DNA of 64,000 nucleotides, taken from assembly GCF_905171765.1 (NCBI RefSeq), contig NC_053389.1, positions 745,427,146-745,491,145 of the forward strand, given 5' to 3'. The translations under genes were made by a program, and so were the position numbers. The notes beneath the pieces are model-generated. The model saw nothing but the letters and a program-made list of their open reading frames with translations. It searched no databases and was not told the origin of the DNA. How positions within the stretch are numbered: the first letter of the stretch is position 1; every line of letters begins with the position of its first letter. The DNA is from Bufo bufo (taxonomy: Eukaryota; Chordata; Amphibia; Anura; Bufonidae). Positions 22,151 to 33,848 of this stretch are shown here, piece by piece.

Positions 22151-22740
22151 GATGCCCTCCTTTATGTGTAATTAAGGGTGTATTGGAGTGCCGGTTCCTT
22201 GTAATTTTTGGAAGCCCTTTCCCTTAGTGCATAGGCTTTATGAGTGTAGGAGTCCCACTACCTGAACAATTGTACCATAATGTGAATGAGGCCCTCCTTT
22301 ATGTGATATACAGGTGCCTCTTCTTTGTAATTTTTGGCAGCACTTGCACTTTATATACAAGTAAATATACAGGAAAGAATGTTTCCTAACAATTTTTCAT
22401 CTAAAATCTATTTTATGTTCGGTTTGGTGCGTATTATTGACAGTCTGTTAAAGTGGCCTACTACTTGGACAACATCGTTCCCAGCAGCGACCTGGGAGTC
22501 CAAGATGCATCCAGACATCCTACCCATGCTGTTCCCCAACAATTTCAGTGGTGTTTCCATCAATTTCTGTCCTTTTACTATGAACCAGACACCCTCTTCT
22601 CTTCAGAGCAGGGGGTGCCTGGTTTAATGCTCGGGTTCTCCCATTGACCTCCATTGTGATCGGGTGCTCAGTAGAGCCCCCGGGCATCCCAAGGTGTTCT
22701 AGTCGCGTACCCAAGCACTTTTGTGCTCGACCAGCACTGA
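22151..22740 (+). mobile_element. hAT 3' end region
   Basis: Noncoding tail of the third hAT copy. It ends with a palindromic-looking run (GGTGTTCTAGTCGCGTACCC, GCACTTTTGTGCTCGACCAG) that stops near CACT at about 22738. This kind of subterminal sequence is typical for the hAT copies here. The matching left terminus is not found. Confidence 0.45.
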
Positions 22741-25207
22741 TTGTGAGCCAAAACCATGATTGGAGCTTCAACAGACATAAGGTATAAGGCAAAGATCTGA
22801 ACCTGTTCTGTGTTTAGAGCTGCATCTGGTTTTGGCTCTCATTTACTGACCAAAACACTGATGTGTGAATGAGGCCTAACTGTGTAACTGACCCTAGCTG
22901 CCCATACTCCAGTGATGGTATTTATTTCCTTCTGACTCCTGTTACTCAGTTTTGACCACTTATTTGAATCTGACCAACCTTCTCATTGCTAATCGCTGGC
23001 AATTTGTAAGAACATTGGTTCTTTTGTCTCAGATCATGTTTCACCATTTCCTGATGATTTAGCTCCTAGCTAATCACTGTTGCTGCCTGCTCAAGCATGG
23101 GCATAACTATAGCTTTAAGAGCAATAGCCAAGTCTATGGAGCCAAACATTGCTAACTCTGGGTGAGCTTTTACTTGGATACTTTAGCCAAGTTTATTCAG
23201 AGCATGAGATTAGTTTATAGAAGTACCTCACACCCAATCCCTGGAGTCAAAACTACAATGGTGGCTGTCTCATGAAGTAAATCTCTTTTCTGGAAGTTGG
23301 CTTTTCAAGGAGACTCCCTTTCCAGTGCAATTGGAGAAATCTACCTTTACATAGTGACTAGTTATATGAATGAAGCAGAGCGTTATTTTTTCATTGGGTT
23401 CTACAGGTAAAACATAAGATCCAGTAGGGTTTTCTCTCCTATATCTGTTAGAACCACAATCACTGATATAGGAACCTCTATCAACTAAGACAAGGTTGAC
23501 ATACTGACGTAGACATCTAGCTTTAGACGTTGATGCCATTCCTTGCTCATTCCCATCACAGTGATTGCAGATGAATGACCAAATAAAAGTCAAATTCTTT
23601 TTCATTTATACCTTGGTTATAAAGAGTTTCTACTTTTATTTTTTCCCTTCCCTTTAGAATCTAGAAACACATTTCCTCTAGCCAGTACATAAGATCCCCG
23701 GGGAAGCAATTCAGACAGATAATGTGAAACACAGGTGCGTGTTTGTTAGGGTTTATTTGTGGTAGAAGTATTTAAAAGGACACTGTGTCCCCAGAATGAG
23801 TATACTAACGTCTAATGTGGGGTTCACCAGATGTCTGCTCACCCATTTGTAACTTTGATCGCACACTGGGGAGGGTTTAGTGAGTTGGAGGAGACTGGTA
23901 ATTTATCAGCTCAATATGTCCTATAAGTAGAGAGAACTACTTCTTACATGCAAACTTTAACTTTTAACTTTTTTCAATTACAATTTGCTGTGTTGAATAT
24001 AGTTGTATATAATAGATATAACATAAACCAGAATATTACACTCAGTTGTGCAAATCGGAATTTTATTCAAATCATTCTAGTTTTTTATGCTATAAATAGT
24101 AAAGAAATTAGACCGGTCATTTTTAAAATTGTGCAGTCAGACTTGGTAAATCAGAGACAGATGGCGCACAAAAAGTCTACCAGATATAATGGGTTGTCTA
24201 CATAAAGCTCCAGTCTTGAAAACAAACTCCATAGTTGATTGACACATTTGTTTTCTATAGACTCCAGAATATTTTTGATGATTTACAACATTATTATATT
24301 GGCAAGAATTTTTGTTCAGTGAGTAATAGATCAGAAGGAGGGTGTCCTCACAAAGGAGGCAAGGAGAAGGAAGTTGTGGGAAAATCTTGCATGGCCGTGT
24401 AGTGGAGCCGGGGTTATTGCAGGCTGTAAGCTTCCCTGAGGTGGTGGGTAATAGCACAAAATGAACCGATATTATTATACACTCTTAGAACTAATAAGAA
24501 TTTAACAATTACTGTACAGAAAATGTGCCTTGAACATATAATTATGCCTTGCATCAAAACTTTCTTTGCTCTTTTTGCCCATACAAAATATGGGTTATTA
24601 GTTGCTGTAGGCACGAGGCCAGTGCACACAAAAATGTATTTTATGCAAATTTTTCATCCGAGACTTTCATGTTGATTTATTCATGTTGATTCATGTTCAT
24701 TTCCACTAAGAATCATGTGTTGCATGTGGCTTTTGTTGTGGTTTGCCCCAGATTTCACCCTTTGCATTGGAATGCACACAAACAATTGACATGCAATGAT
24801 GAGGAACAGCACCGCCCCCCCTTCATTGAACCCCTCAGATGCCGCATTCATCGCTGATCACGACTCCATACGTCCCCGCAGGCGAGATTTCATGCGGTAT
24901 CTTCAATAGAGATGGCTGTGGCTGCCTCTGTGCACGTAAATGTATGAGGTGAGTACGTTTTTTTTTTGTTTTTTTTTGCGCTATTTCATGAAAAATTGAT
25001 TCGTTACCGTTACCATGACGCGCAAGGAAATTTAGCTCAAAATTTGTCGTGTGAACGGGCTGTAAAAACTGTTAATGGCCCAAACAAAAGCACCATGCTA
25101 CCAAGAGGGGATTGGCTGCTGAGAAAACCACCAATTCTAAAAACAATTCATTCTCAAAGAATCAATTCTCCAACTTCTATACAAATACATTATAAAATGA
25201 ATTAGAT
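22741..25207. other. Mostly unrecognised sequence, possibly host
   Basis: A long stretch without obvious transposon ends. One minus-strand frame of 111 codons (23605-23270) starts MKKNLTFIWSFICNHCDG, but I do not recognise it and no splice-site or start context supports it. At about 24816-24870 there is a short repeat (TCATTGAACCCCTCAGATGC) shared with 39707-39750, so a MITE fragment ends the stretch. Confidence 0.3.
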
Positions 25208-25210
25208 TAA

Positions 25211-25560
25211 GGCCTCAGGCATGCAGCCGTTGCCTGGCTGCTGCTGTATTGCGGCCCACAAACAGAGGGTCCGCAATATGTGGGCACCGGCCGTGTGCTC
25301 CCCACATCATAAATGCGGACCCATTCACTTGAATGGGTTCACTTGAATGGGTCCGCAATCCGGAGCTGCGGTGCAAAATGGAGGCACGGAATGGAAGTGG
25401 TATTTCTGTCCGTGCCTCTGCACTGCAAAAAAAATAGAACACGTTTTATTTTTTTTGTGGTGCGGACGGATCACGGACCCATTCAAGTTGAATGGGTCTC
25501 GATCCGTCCCGGCAGCCGCACAGACGTTGCCCGTGCATTGGAGACTGCAAATTGTGGTCC
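25211..25560. mobile_element. Harbinger-like MITE, degenerate
   Basis: TAA at 25208-25210 precedes GGCCTCAGGCATGCAGCCGT. The interior has complementary words, for example ATGCGGACCCATTCACTTGA and CATTCAAGTTGAATGGGTC, and CCGTGCCTCTGCA. The right end is worn and is placed only approximately near 25560. The start resembles the TAA|GGCC elements at 13485 and 15335. Confidence 0.5.
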
Positions 25561-26073
25561 CCTTTACTATCCTAAACCACCAGAGATTCTCCATGCACTC
25601 TTATACTGCATGTGTGCCATTAGCTCTGTATAGAGCATGGCAGCATTATCATTACTTTATTAATGAGGGCGCTGTCTGTGTCTATCAATCACCCGCATAT
25701 GTATGACCCTAACCATGTACATATTCCCCTGATAAAATTCTGCAGAGGAACTTGCTAATTGCTATCAATTAAGGTCAGTAACATTTTCCTGTATGTATTA
25801 ACCTGAGTACTTAGTTGATTACTGTACTAATTAGTTTTACTGTACAAAATGATTATTTTTCTTTTGTGACCATAACTTGTCACTTCTCACCACCATAATT
25901 GAAATGTAGATATTCTAGAAGTCTGGTCAGTTTTCGATTTTGGTGGTATGGTGACAACACTCGGGCAGACTTGCTAATCTTGCCTCAATAATAACAACCC
26001 AGACACTCCACAAATGCGCCAATTTTATATGCTGACAGATATTTTAGGACAGACGCTACATACTCCAGTCATA
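25561..26073. other. No recognisable feature
   Basis: AT-rich sequence with no supported coding frame or repeat structure. Confidence 0.35.
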
Positions 26074-26621
26074 GGCCTCTTTCACAGATCATTGAATGGA
26101 TGTGTTCCGGGGGTGCGATTTTTCACTGACCATTGGTAGGAGAAGCTGTGGAAACTGATTTTCAGCCTAAGAACATGACCGTATGGCATTTTTAGTATCT
26201 TGCGGTCCGAAAAAAACGGATCCGCAAAAAATACGGATGACGTCCGTGTGCATTCCAATTTTTGCGGAACGGAACAGCTGGCCCCTGATAGAACAGTCCT
26301 ATCCTTGTCCGTTATGCAGACAATAATAGGACATGATCTATCTTTGAACAGAACGGAAAAACGGAAATATTGAAATGGAAGGCATACGGAGTACCTTCTG
26401 TTTTTTTTTTTTTTTTGCGGATCCATTGAAATGAATGGTTCTGTATAAGGTCCGTATACGGAACGCAAAAAAACAGAACGGAAACAGAACAAAAAATGGA
26501 ATATGGAAATGGAATATGGATGACACATGGAGATCAAGAAAATACTGCCATAAGGACCAAATGCAGAACCACTAACCATGTTCTCATGGATGTGATCACA
26601 GATGCAGATGTGTAAGAGGCC
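26074..26621. mobile_element. MITE with GGCCTCTTTCACA ends
   Basis: The ends GGCCTCTTTCACAG and TGTAAGAGGCC are inverted copies. The interior is rich in complementary CCGTATACGGAACGC-type words and in TCCGTTATGCAGACAATAAT. The 187-codon minus-strand frame across it is a by-product. The right flank is TAA, but the left flank is ATA, so the duplication is not exact. The ends resemble the element at 13485-14386. Confidence 0.65.
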
Positions 26622-26863
26622 TAAGTCTAAAGTCCGTCGGGACAAAATGCGCCATATTTATTAAAAGGTACAAGTGCATGGTTTACCACCACCCATACAT
26701 TTATAAATGTTGATGTCAATCTGTAGTCATATAGATACAGTTGCAGAATGCCCCTGAAGAGCCAGTGCAGAGAATGGGAGTGGTAGTGGCCCTGATGAGA
26801 TGTAGTATCATGGTATACTCTCTCAGGTTGTTGCTCCCTGGGGATCAGTGCAGTGGAAATAAA

Positions 26864-27038
26864 GGGGGAGATTTATTAAACTGGTGTAAAGAAGAACTGG
26901 CTTAGTTGCCCATAGCAACCAGTCAGATTCCACCTTTCATTTTCTAAAGGAGCTGTCCAAAATAAAAAGTGGAATCCGATTGGTTGCTATGGGCAACTAA
27001 GCCAGTTCTACTTTACACCAGTTTGATAAATCTCCCCC
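26864..27038. mobile_element. Small palindromic MITE
   Basis: It begins GGGGGAGATTTATTAAACTG and ends with the complement CAGTTTGATAAATCTCCCCC (one mismatch). The arms extend through GTTGCCCATAGCAACC on both sides, giving a hairpin of about 80 bases per arm. A truncated relative lies at 18089-18226. I recall this motif as very common in frog genomes; that part is memory, not evidence from the window. Confidence 0.8.
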
Positions 27039-27390
27039 ATAGTTTGAAGAATCAGACCAGATGTAGGCATATAACCGTCTGTTTTTACTTAAAACTTGCG
27101 GTACATCTAGTGCAGTTTCTGGCACCAGTTGATGACGTATGGTAGCAGGTCGAATGACTGTATTTTGGCACATGTGGGCATACAGTAGGTGTACACTGTA
27201 AGGTTCAGACTTGAACATTATCGGGCCTAGTGGTGGTTTGGGTGAGGGTGTCTGACCCATAGACGCTCACCTTGCAGCAGTGTCTATAACGCAAGTTTTC
27301 AGCTGTTCACTCTGTTGTTTTGTCTCTCAAGTACTTTCTTGAAGCTGAAAGGTGTTAATCTCTCTGGAGAATCAAAAGTCATTCCAGGAA

Positions 27391-27666
27391 TAGTGATGAG
27401 CGGCAGGGGCAATATTCGAATTCGCGAATTTGCGAATTCATGATCTCCAGGCATTATTTTCTTGATTGCGAAAATTTGCAAAAAAAAATAAAAAATCGCC
27501 GAAAATATTCGCATAAAACTTGAACCGCGCATGAACTGGTATTTAAAAAAAAATCGAATATTCGCGATTACGAATATATTTTGCGATATTCTAAATATTC
27601 GCGAATTCTCGAAGTGCCGATATTCGCGATTAAAATTCGCAATTCGAATATTCGTGATCAACACTA
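27391..27666. mobile_element. Short hAT MITE rich in ATTCGCGAAT words
   Basis: TCCAGGAA is duplicated exactly at 27383-27390 and 27667-27674. The element begins TAGTGATGAGCGG and ends GATCAACACTA. The interior repeats AATATTCGCGAATT-like self-complementary words many times. The TAG...CTA ends and the 8-bp duplication place it with the hAT elements at 46100 and 57568. Confidence 0.85.
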
Positions 27667-27674
27667 TCCAGGAA

Positions 27675-28292
27675 CAGGGTGGTTAGCCCTTTTCCTGCCA
27701 ACCTTTTGCCATTCATACCTCTTCTGGGTGGTATAAACTACCAAAAAATGAAATGCATTACATAACAATACATAATAATACAACAATTTCAGAAACCCCT
27801 AGGAATGGGGGTGTGATTATGTCACTGTTCAATGTAATGTAGTAAAGGATCACTCCGCAGGACACTGTCAATATGCTTTATTGTCCATAAAGAGCATCTT
27901 TGAACATAATACTATGTATGGTACTAAGCATAAAGGTTCTGCAACTTTAGGTACAATGTCAGAGATTTACTAAGCACAAAGTAACCCATGTCTATTCCAA
28001 ATTACACTAAAAAGAGAAGTAATAGGTATGTGCCTTATTTATTATGTGTTTTAGACTCATTGTGCACCTAACTGCAATTTGGAATTTGTGTAGGAAAAGT
28101 TATTTTAAAGAAGAGTCATAAAATGTGCCAGGTGCAAAGTACTAGTGCACCAGTATGTCAGCCATAAGGTGAGCTATCATCTAACATGTCAAGTGTGCCA
28201 TTTTAATAACTTACAATGTGTGACATTTTTGCTAACTGATAAATGCATGCATCCTAGTACACTAGTGCTAAGCCTCCACCATACTCTGCAAA
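27675..28292. other. No recognisable feature
   Basis: AT-rich sequence without a supported gene, tandem array or transposon end. Confidence 0.35.
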
Positions 28293-28296
28293 TTAA

Positions 28297-28570
28297 ACGG
28301 GTTATCTGGCTATTTGTAACTGATGAGCTATCCTCTGAATAGGTCATCAGCATATGATTGGTGGGGGTCTGGACCCTTGCCGATCAGCTTTATTGAGAAA
28401 GTCCTGGTGCCTCTGTGAACGCCATGGCCTTAACACAGTTTTCCCTAGGCCAGTGACATCATGACCATTGGTCATATGGCCTAGGCACAGCCAGCGCCAT
28501 TCAAGTAATCGGTTGCTGATGATCTATCCAGAGGAGAGGTTCATCAGTTACAAAGAGTCAGATAACCCCT
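28297..28570. mobile_element. TTAA-flanked MITE
   Basis: TTAA at 28293-28296 and 28571-28574 flank ends ACGGGTTATCTGGC and GTCAGATAACCCCT, an imperfect inverted pair. TTTGTAACTGATGAGC and CATCAGTTACAAAG mirror each other inside. Related in style to the element at 4190-4606. Confidence 0.7.
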
Positions 28571-28733
28571 TTAACTTGGCAAGTTATTAGCTCCAGATAA
28601 GGGACAAATGAGACTGTATTCTTCTGGACTGCTGAGGGTCTCAGGTATTAGGTGACCATTACTGGGTTAGATCCTGAGCCCACTGGTGGATCCTATGGTT
28701 CTCTGGTGGGCCAGTATGATTCTGATTATATTC

Positions 28734-29415
28734 TGTGTAACACCCCAGAGTGGTATTACCACTACTGCACCCTGCTACTGTCTTTATTGGCCTAACCCCA
28801 TGTCATTTTATGCATTTATTTCCAGGTCCTCCACACTGCGCATTCCTAAAAATGTTGTTATGCAACTGCTCATGTAATGTACCTGGTTCACCAGCAGGTG
28901 GCAGAAAACATGGCAGAGCTATCTTAGAAAGACTGGAACTTACCATTCTATTCTAACCCCCCTCTGGAGAGAAGTGGGCTAGCTCTACTTCCTGCAGGAA
29001 GGGTGGGGACCAGTTAGGTTTAGTCTAGTTTTACCTCTGCTAGTGGAAGGGTGTTCAGGGGCACGTCTCTGCTGGACGTGTCCATGCCAGCCAGAGCACC
29101 TTAAGCTCTGCTGGCCATGGAGGCCAAATCTTAAAGCTTTAGGAGCCTGGAGGAAGGTTCCCAGGCATAACCAGGAGTCAGACTATGGAAAAGAAGTGCA
29201 GCATACAGAAGAAACTGATTTATACAGCCAGCCTGTCAGTACAGCAGAGTCAGAGAAAAACAGAGACATAGCAGAGTTGAGTTTGACTGCCAGTTTCATG
29301 CTAAAGCCTGCTGGAACCAAGACAAAGCATGTAAAATGTTTATTCAAGTAAAGCTGCCATTGAAATTCATCTTAAGGTCTGGACTCAAGTTATATCTTCA
29401 AATACCTCAAATATT
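28734..29415 (+). repeat. LTR-like fragment, family shared with 38371
   Basis: It starts TGTGTAACACCCCAGAGTGG and shares an ordered series of words with 38371 onward: ATTACCACT..TGCACC, CAGCAGGTGGCA, ATGGCAGAGCTA, CATTCTAACCCCCCTCTG and CTGCAGGAAGGGTGG. The TGTGTAA start suggests an LTR. No target duplication or clean right end was found. The plus-strand frames inside have no known domain. Confidence 0.45.
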
Positions 29416-30855
29416 TCCCCCTGTTTATTGCTTTGGAGCCAAAGCCTGGGGTCCAGTCGAATCCAGGTAGGAGCACCGTGACACACATAAAAAGACATTT
29501 GAGGCCGCAACATACCACTCGGCATTTCCTACACCTGGGACGCGTTTTAGAGAGGTCCCTGGGTGTAGGCGCCTGTTGCATATGCATTATATTTCTAGTG
29601 CCAACCCAAACACATGACAATTATGATTATAAGAAGCAAAATCTGTGCTTATACACAATTTATGGACAAAAAATCCTCCATTCACAATTCTGTGGGGTGT
29701 TCTTCTAACACATAGTTACTGTAAAAGATACATGCTATAACTCATTGTGATTGCTCACAAAAAGCTGCTTTAAACATACATTGGCAGCTGCTTTCCTCAC
29801 AACAGACTGTAAACCGTCCCGCTTAATCACAGTTACAGTACAACTCATCCTCCGCGGCCTCCTATATTATTCTGAGCTTAAATCTTTCCGGTAATTAACA
29901 CAACCTCCAGGCTCATATACTGAGAAGACAGAGAATGCTGAGACTTCTAGAGATCTGATCTCCTTTAAAGATGAGCGAATTTCTCAAAAATTGTATTCGC
30001 CTGTTTCGCTGAATTTTCATTGGTTCAATACTAATTTATTTGTGGCGAATTGCGTTAAAACTGCTAATTTCTGGCTGCAGAGAGCCTTTATAGTGGTGTA
30101 GAACACTGTTCCTTGCAGTAACACACATAGGGAGTCTTCTGTGGTAGTGAAACAATACTGTGAGTCAGTATGACATGTAGATGACAGGCGTCGCTCTTAG
30201 AATCACTGCACCCTTCACTTATTTGGGCAGTTACGGGGCCAAAACAGACCAAAAAACTCAAGTGTGAACTCAGCCTTACAGGTCAATGTTAGCGCCAGGT
30301 ATAAAGAACAGTGCAGAGGCCCAATATCCTACTATAGCTTGAAAGAGCGCACTACTTTTACACCAATTCACTGATTCCACATAGATTTCTACAGAACCTG
30401 TTCTATTAAACTCTTATACAAGTAGAGCCCCCGACAGAGTGGAGAGGGTGTCAGCAGTAAGTTTGTGTTAATGTCACTGATTATTTTGCCCTTCCTCTGA
30501 TCCGTCAGAACAATAACCCCCCAAAAACAGATCCTGTCTGTGGAGCAGCTGCCTTCACTCGGTCAGCATTTGGTCAGTAATCCATCAGTATTGCTATAGG
30601 CAAAAAAAACAGGAGAGGATCTAAAACAGAGATGACACGTGAATAGAATATTTGCATGTCTTCTGTGTTTTGTACCCACTCCTGCTTTTGGTTACCAAAT
30701 CATAAGCCAATTCTGATGCAAAATAGGGACCATGTCATGCAGGCCTTACAGCTGTTACATAGACAGGATCCGTTGTGTGTCTCAAGAAGGGTCAAATAAA
30801 TGATGATGTCAGCCAGGCCGAAAGGCAAAAATAGTGGCTCAGTCATGAAGTGGGG
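29416..30855. other. No gene; a worn hAT-type end near 29965
   Basis: Mostly unremarkable sequence. Near 29965, GATGAGCGAATTTCTCAAAA followed by ATTCGCC words resembles the start of the TAGTGATGAGCG MITEs, but no partner end is visible. Nothing else is recognised. Confidence 0.35.
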
Positions 30856-30859
30856 AGGG

Positions 30860-31590
30860 TGGAAACAGCATGAGAAGTCCACAGAGTAGCCCTATGACAT
30901 AGTGGTGAGGTGGAAGCAGCATGAGGAGACCACAGAGTGGACCAATGACAGAGTCTGGAGGTAGCAGCAGCATCAGGAGGAGGCCACAGAGTGGAACAAT
31001 GACAGTGTGGAGGTAGCAGCAGCATCAGGAGGCCACAGAGTGGCACAATGACTGAGTGTGGAGGTGGCAGCAGCAGCATTAGGAGGGCACAGAGTGGCAC
31101 AATGACAGTGTGGAGGTGGCAGCATCAGCATCAGGAGGCCACAGAGTGACACAATGACAGAATGTAGAGGTGGTGACAACAGCAGCATCAGGAGGAGGCC
31201 ACAGGCTGGCACAATGATAATATAGAGGTGACAGCAGCATCAGGTGGCCACAGAGTGGCACAATGACAAAGTGTGGAGGTGGCGGTAGCAGCAGCATCAG
31301 GAGGAGGTCACAAGGTTGCACAATGAAAGTGTGGAGCTGGCAGCAGCATCAGGAGGCCACAGAGTGGCACAGTGACAGTGTGGAGGTGTAGGCAGCAGCA
31401 TCATCAGAAGGCCACAGGGTGGCACAATGACAGAGTGTGGAGGTGGTAGCAGCATCAGGAGACCTGAGTGGTGAGGTGGTTGCAGAATCAGGAGACCACA
31501 GAGTGACCCATTGACAGGTAGGGAGGTGGGTGGCAATACCAGTACCAACTGAAGATGGTGGGTGAAAGAAGGAGCACTTAGCATCATATG
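30860..31590. repeat. Minisatellite, unit about 55 bp
   Basis: About a dozen degenerate copies of a unit containing GGAGGTGGCAGCAGCAGCAT, CAGGAGGCCACAGAGTGGCA and CAATGACAGAGTG. The minus-strand frames here (repeats of the LLMLLLPPPHS type) are translations of the array. Confidence 0.9.
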
Positions 31591-31929
31591 TGTGGTATCA
31601 GGCGGGTGGCAGCATCAAAATGGTAGCTGAGGCAGGTAGCCAGAAGAAACCAGTCTCTTTTGTCAAAGTATTGGTGTGGCACCATGGATGATCTAGTCTG
31701 ATGTATCAGGCATTGGTGGGTGGAAATCCTGGCTGATCCACGCCTGATTCATCTTGACAAAGGTCAGTCTCTCCACATTTTAAGTGGACAGGTGTTTTTC
31801 TTGGGGGAACTATGGCCCCCGCCCAGGGGCTGACACAGACAGCAAACGGCCCCTCCACCCCACATGCCAAATTATAAACCTAACCTATTCCCTCCTAATA
31901 TTACATACAGCAATACAAAACATACAAGG
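31591..31929. other. No recognisable feature
   Basis: Short intervening sequence between the minisatellite and the MITE at 31933. It may include the left end of the minisatellite-carrying element that ends at 33848, but no end could be defined. Confidence 0.3.
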
Positions 31930-31932
31930 TAA

Positions 31933-32156
31933 GGCTACTTTCACACCCGCGGCACTGCGATCCGTCCGGACACAAACCATAGCATGCAGCGCTGATTCTC
32001 AGATTTTTTGCCAGATCTCTACTATACTCCAATATAGTTAATGGGGTCGGTGGGCATTCCGTCTGCATCGAGCAGTGCCGGATCCAGTGAATTCCGGCAG
32101 GCTGTTCTCAGTTGGAAATGCCTGCCAGAATCACTAACGCAGATGTGAAAGTAGCC
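31933..32156. mobile_element. Harbinger-like MITE, TAA duplication
   Basis: TAA at 31930-31932 and 32157-32159 flank ends GGCTACTTTCACAC and GTGAAAGTAGCC. This gives another TAA-flanked GG..CC element beside those at 13485 and 15335. The interior contains TGCCGGATCCAGTGAATTCC. Confidence 0.8.
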
Positions 32157-32539
32157 TAATACAGCGCCACATACCTTGTACATCCAGTGACGTCTTCTTA
32201 GATCATCTCTTTCCTCATGTTCTCCTTTCAGACCAGACCACCATGATGATTCCTTTCAGCCGTCTCTTCTCTATGCAGAGTTTGACAGACAGACATCTTA
32301 GTTTCCCTTTTCAACATCCTCCAACCTTCTGAACACCCCATCCTGTGCCTGCTGTGCTCCCCAATACTATACTGCAGAAACAGATAAACCCCCTGAAAAT
32401 ACTAGTACCAGATAGTGCCCCTTCAATAATTATTGGCACACTAAAAAATAACTGTGCCCAGCAAATAGTGTCCCTGACACTAATATACATAATGTCCCCC
32501 AAAAATAATGATACAAAAAAATGCCCTGTTGTGTGGCAG

Positions 32540-33848
32540 CAAAAAAATACCTCTTCTTAGTGCCTCTAGTAGAGCCAATGTCCCTATAGTGCCCTCATAA
32601 TGTGTGCAAATGCCCCCTACTGTGTGCCCCCAAAAAACCCTCTTAGTGCCCCCAGTTGAGCTACTGTTCCCATAGTGCCCCATAATTTTGCACCAGTATA
32701 AAATACTCCTATATAGTGCCCCAGTAGATGCCCCCATAGTGCTCCTCCCCCGTTCCATGGTGCCTGACATAATATGCCAGTTTAAAATGCCCCTATAGAG
32801 TGCCCCAAGTAGATGCCCCGATAATGTCCCTCTCCCCCCTTCCCCATAGTGCCCATATAATGTATGCCAGAATAAAATGCCACTATGGTACTCACCCCCA
32901 CCCCCATATTGCATATATAGTTTGTGCCAGTATAAAATGCCCCTACATAATGCCTCCCAGCAGATGCCCCCATAGTGCTCCTCTCCCCCACTTCTCCATA
33001 GTGCCCCCCATGTGTGACAGTATATAATGCCAATATAAAGGGGCCCTCAGTAGATGGCCTCATTTGGCTCCTCTCCCCCATTGTGCCAGTATAATTCTAA
33101 TATATAGGGCTCCCAGTAGTTGCCCCCATAGTGCTCATCTCCCCCATGTGTGCCAGTAAATAATGCCCCCTAGTAGATGCCCCCATAGTGCTCCTCCCTC
33201 CCATGTGTGCCAGTAAATAATGCCCTCTTGTAGATGCCCCCATAGCGCTCCCTCCCATCTGTGCCAGTAAATAATGCCCCCTAGTAAATGCCCCCATATC
33301 GCTCCTCTCCCCCCATGTGTGCCAGTATAATGCCCCCCAGGAGATGCCCCCATAGCGCTCCTCTCCCCCCATGTGTGCCAGTATAATGCCCCCTAGTGGA
33401 TGTCCCCATAGTGCTCCTCTGCCACCATGTGTGCCAGTATAATGCCCCCTAGTAGATGCCCCCATAGTGCTCCTCTCTTCCCTTCCCCATTCTGGACAAC
33501 AGCATAGCGTTAAAAAAACAAAGAAATTAACTCACATACTTACCTCCATGACACTCTCAATGAAACAGTGAAGACATCTTCTGGCCTGTGTCCCGTGCTG
33601 TACAGCTCAGGAGGCGTGATGGTGTCATCGCGCTGCCTGCCCCGGCCTCTGATAGGCTGCAGGCACTATGCCCCTGCAGCATCCATCTGTATCGCTGTCC
33701 TGAGGACGGCGATACAGATGAATATAGAGATGAACGCTCCACAATAGAAGCGCTCATCATTCCCTGCCCTGCCACTGAACCTCTCACGGGCCCCCTACCG
33801 CACTGGGCCGAATCGGCTGCACAGGCGGTATGTCCGCCAATACCCCTG
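32540..33848 (-). mobile_element. Nonautonomous hAT element with minisatellite (right end)
   Basis: The right end is TACCCCTG at 33848, so on the minus strand it begins CAGGGGTATTGGCGGACATA. It cuts the hAT transposase relic that starts at 33849 inside its C-terminal motif. On the minus strand a GC-rich segment runs to a GGTAAGTATGTGAG word near 33544, followed by the minisatellite. This is the same order as in 16993-18530. The left end and the matching duplication of CCTCACTA (33849-33856) were not found. Confidence 0.55.
32555..33475. repeat. Minisatellite, unit about 68-75 bp
   Basis: Repeated CCCCCATAGTGCTCCTCTCC, CATGTGTGCCAGTATAATGC and CCCCTAGTAGATGC blocks, most regular from about 33100 to 33470. 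The minus-strand frames with repeated HYLLAHMGG-like peptides are artefacts of the array. Confidence 0.9.

Noticed and set aside
22453..22792. Frames near the hAT 3' end
   Set aside because: Noncoding tail of the hAT relic; no motif and no conservation visible.
26082..26645. 187-codon minus-strand frame with hydrophobic stretches
   Set aside because: It lies entirely across a palindromic MITE; hydrophobic runs come from A/T-rich repeat words.
30843..31587. Leu/Pro-rich minus-strand repeat protein
   Set aside because: Translation of the 55-bp minisatellite, with no start or domain.
33097..33465. Minus-strand frames with repeated HYLLAHMGG-type peptides
   Set aside because: Translation of the 68-75 bp minisatellite.
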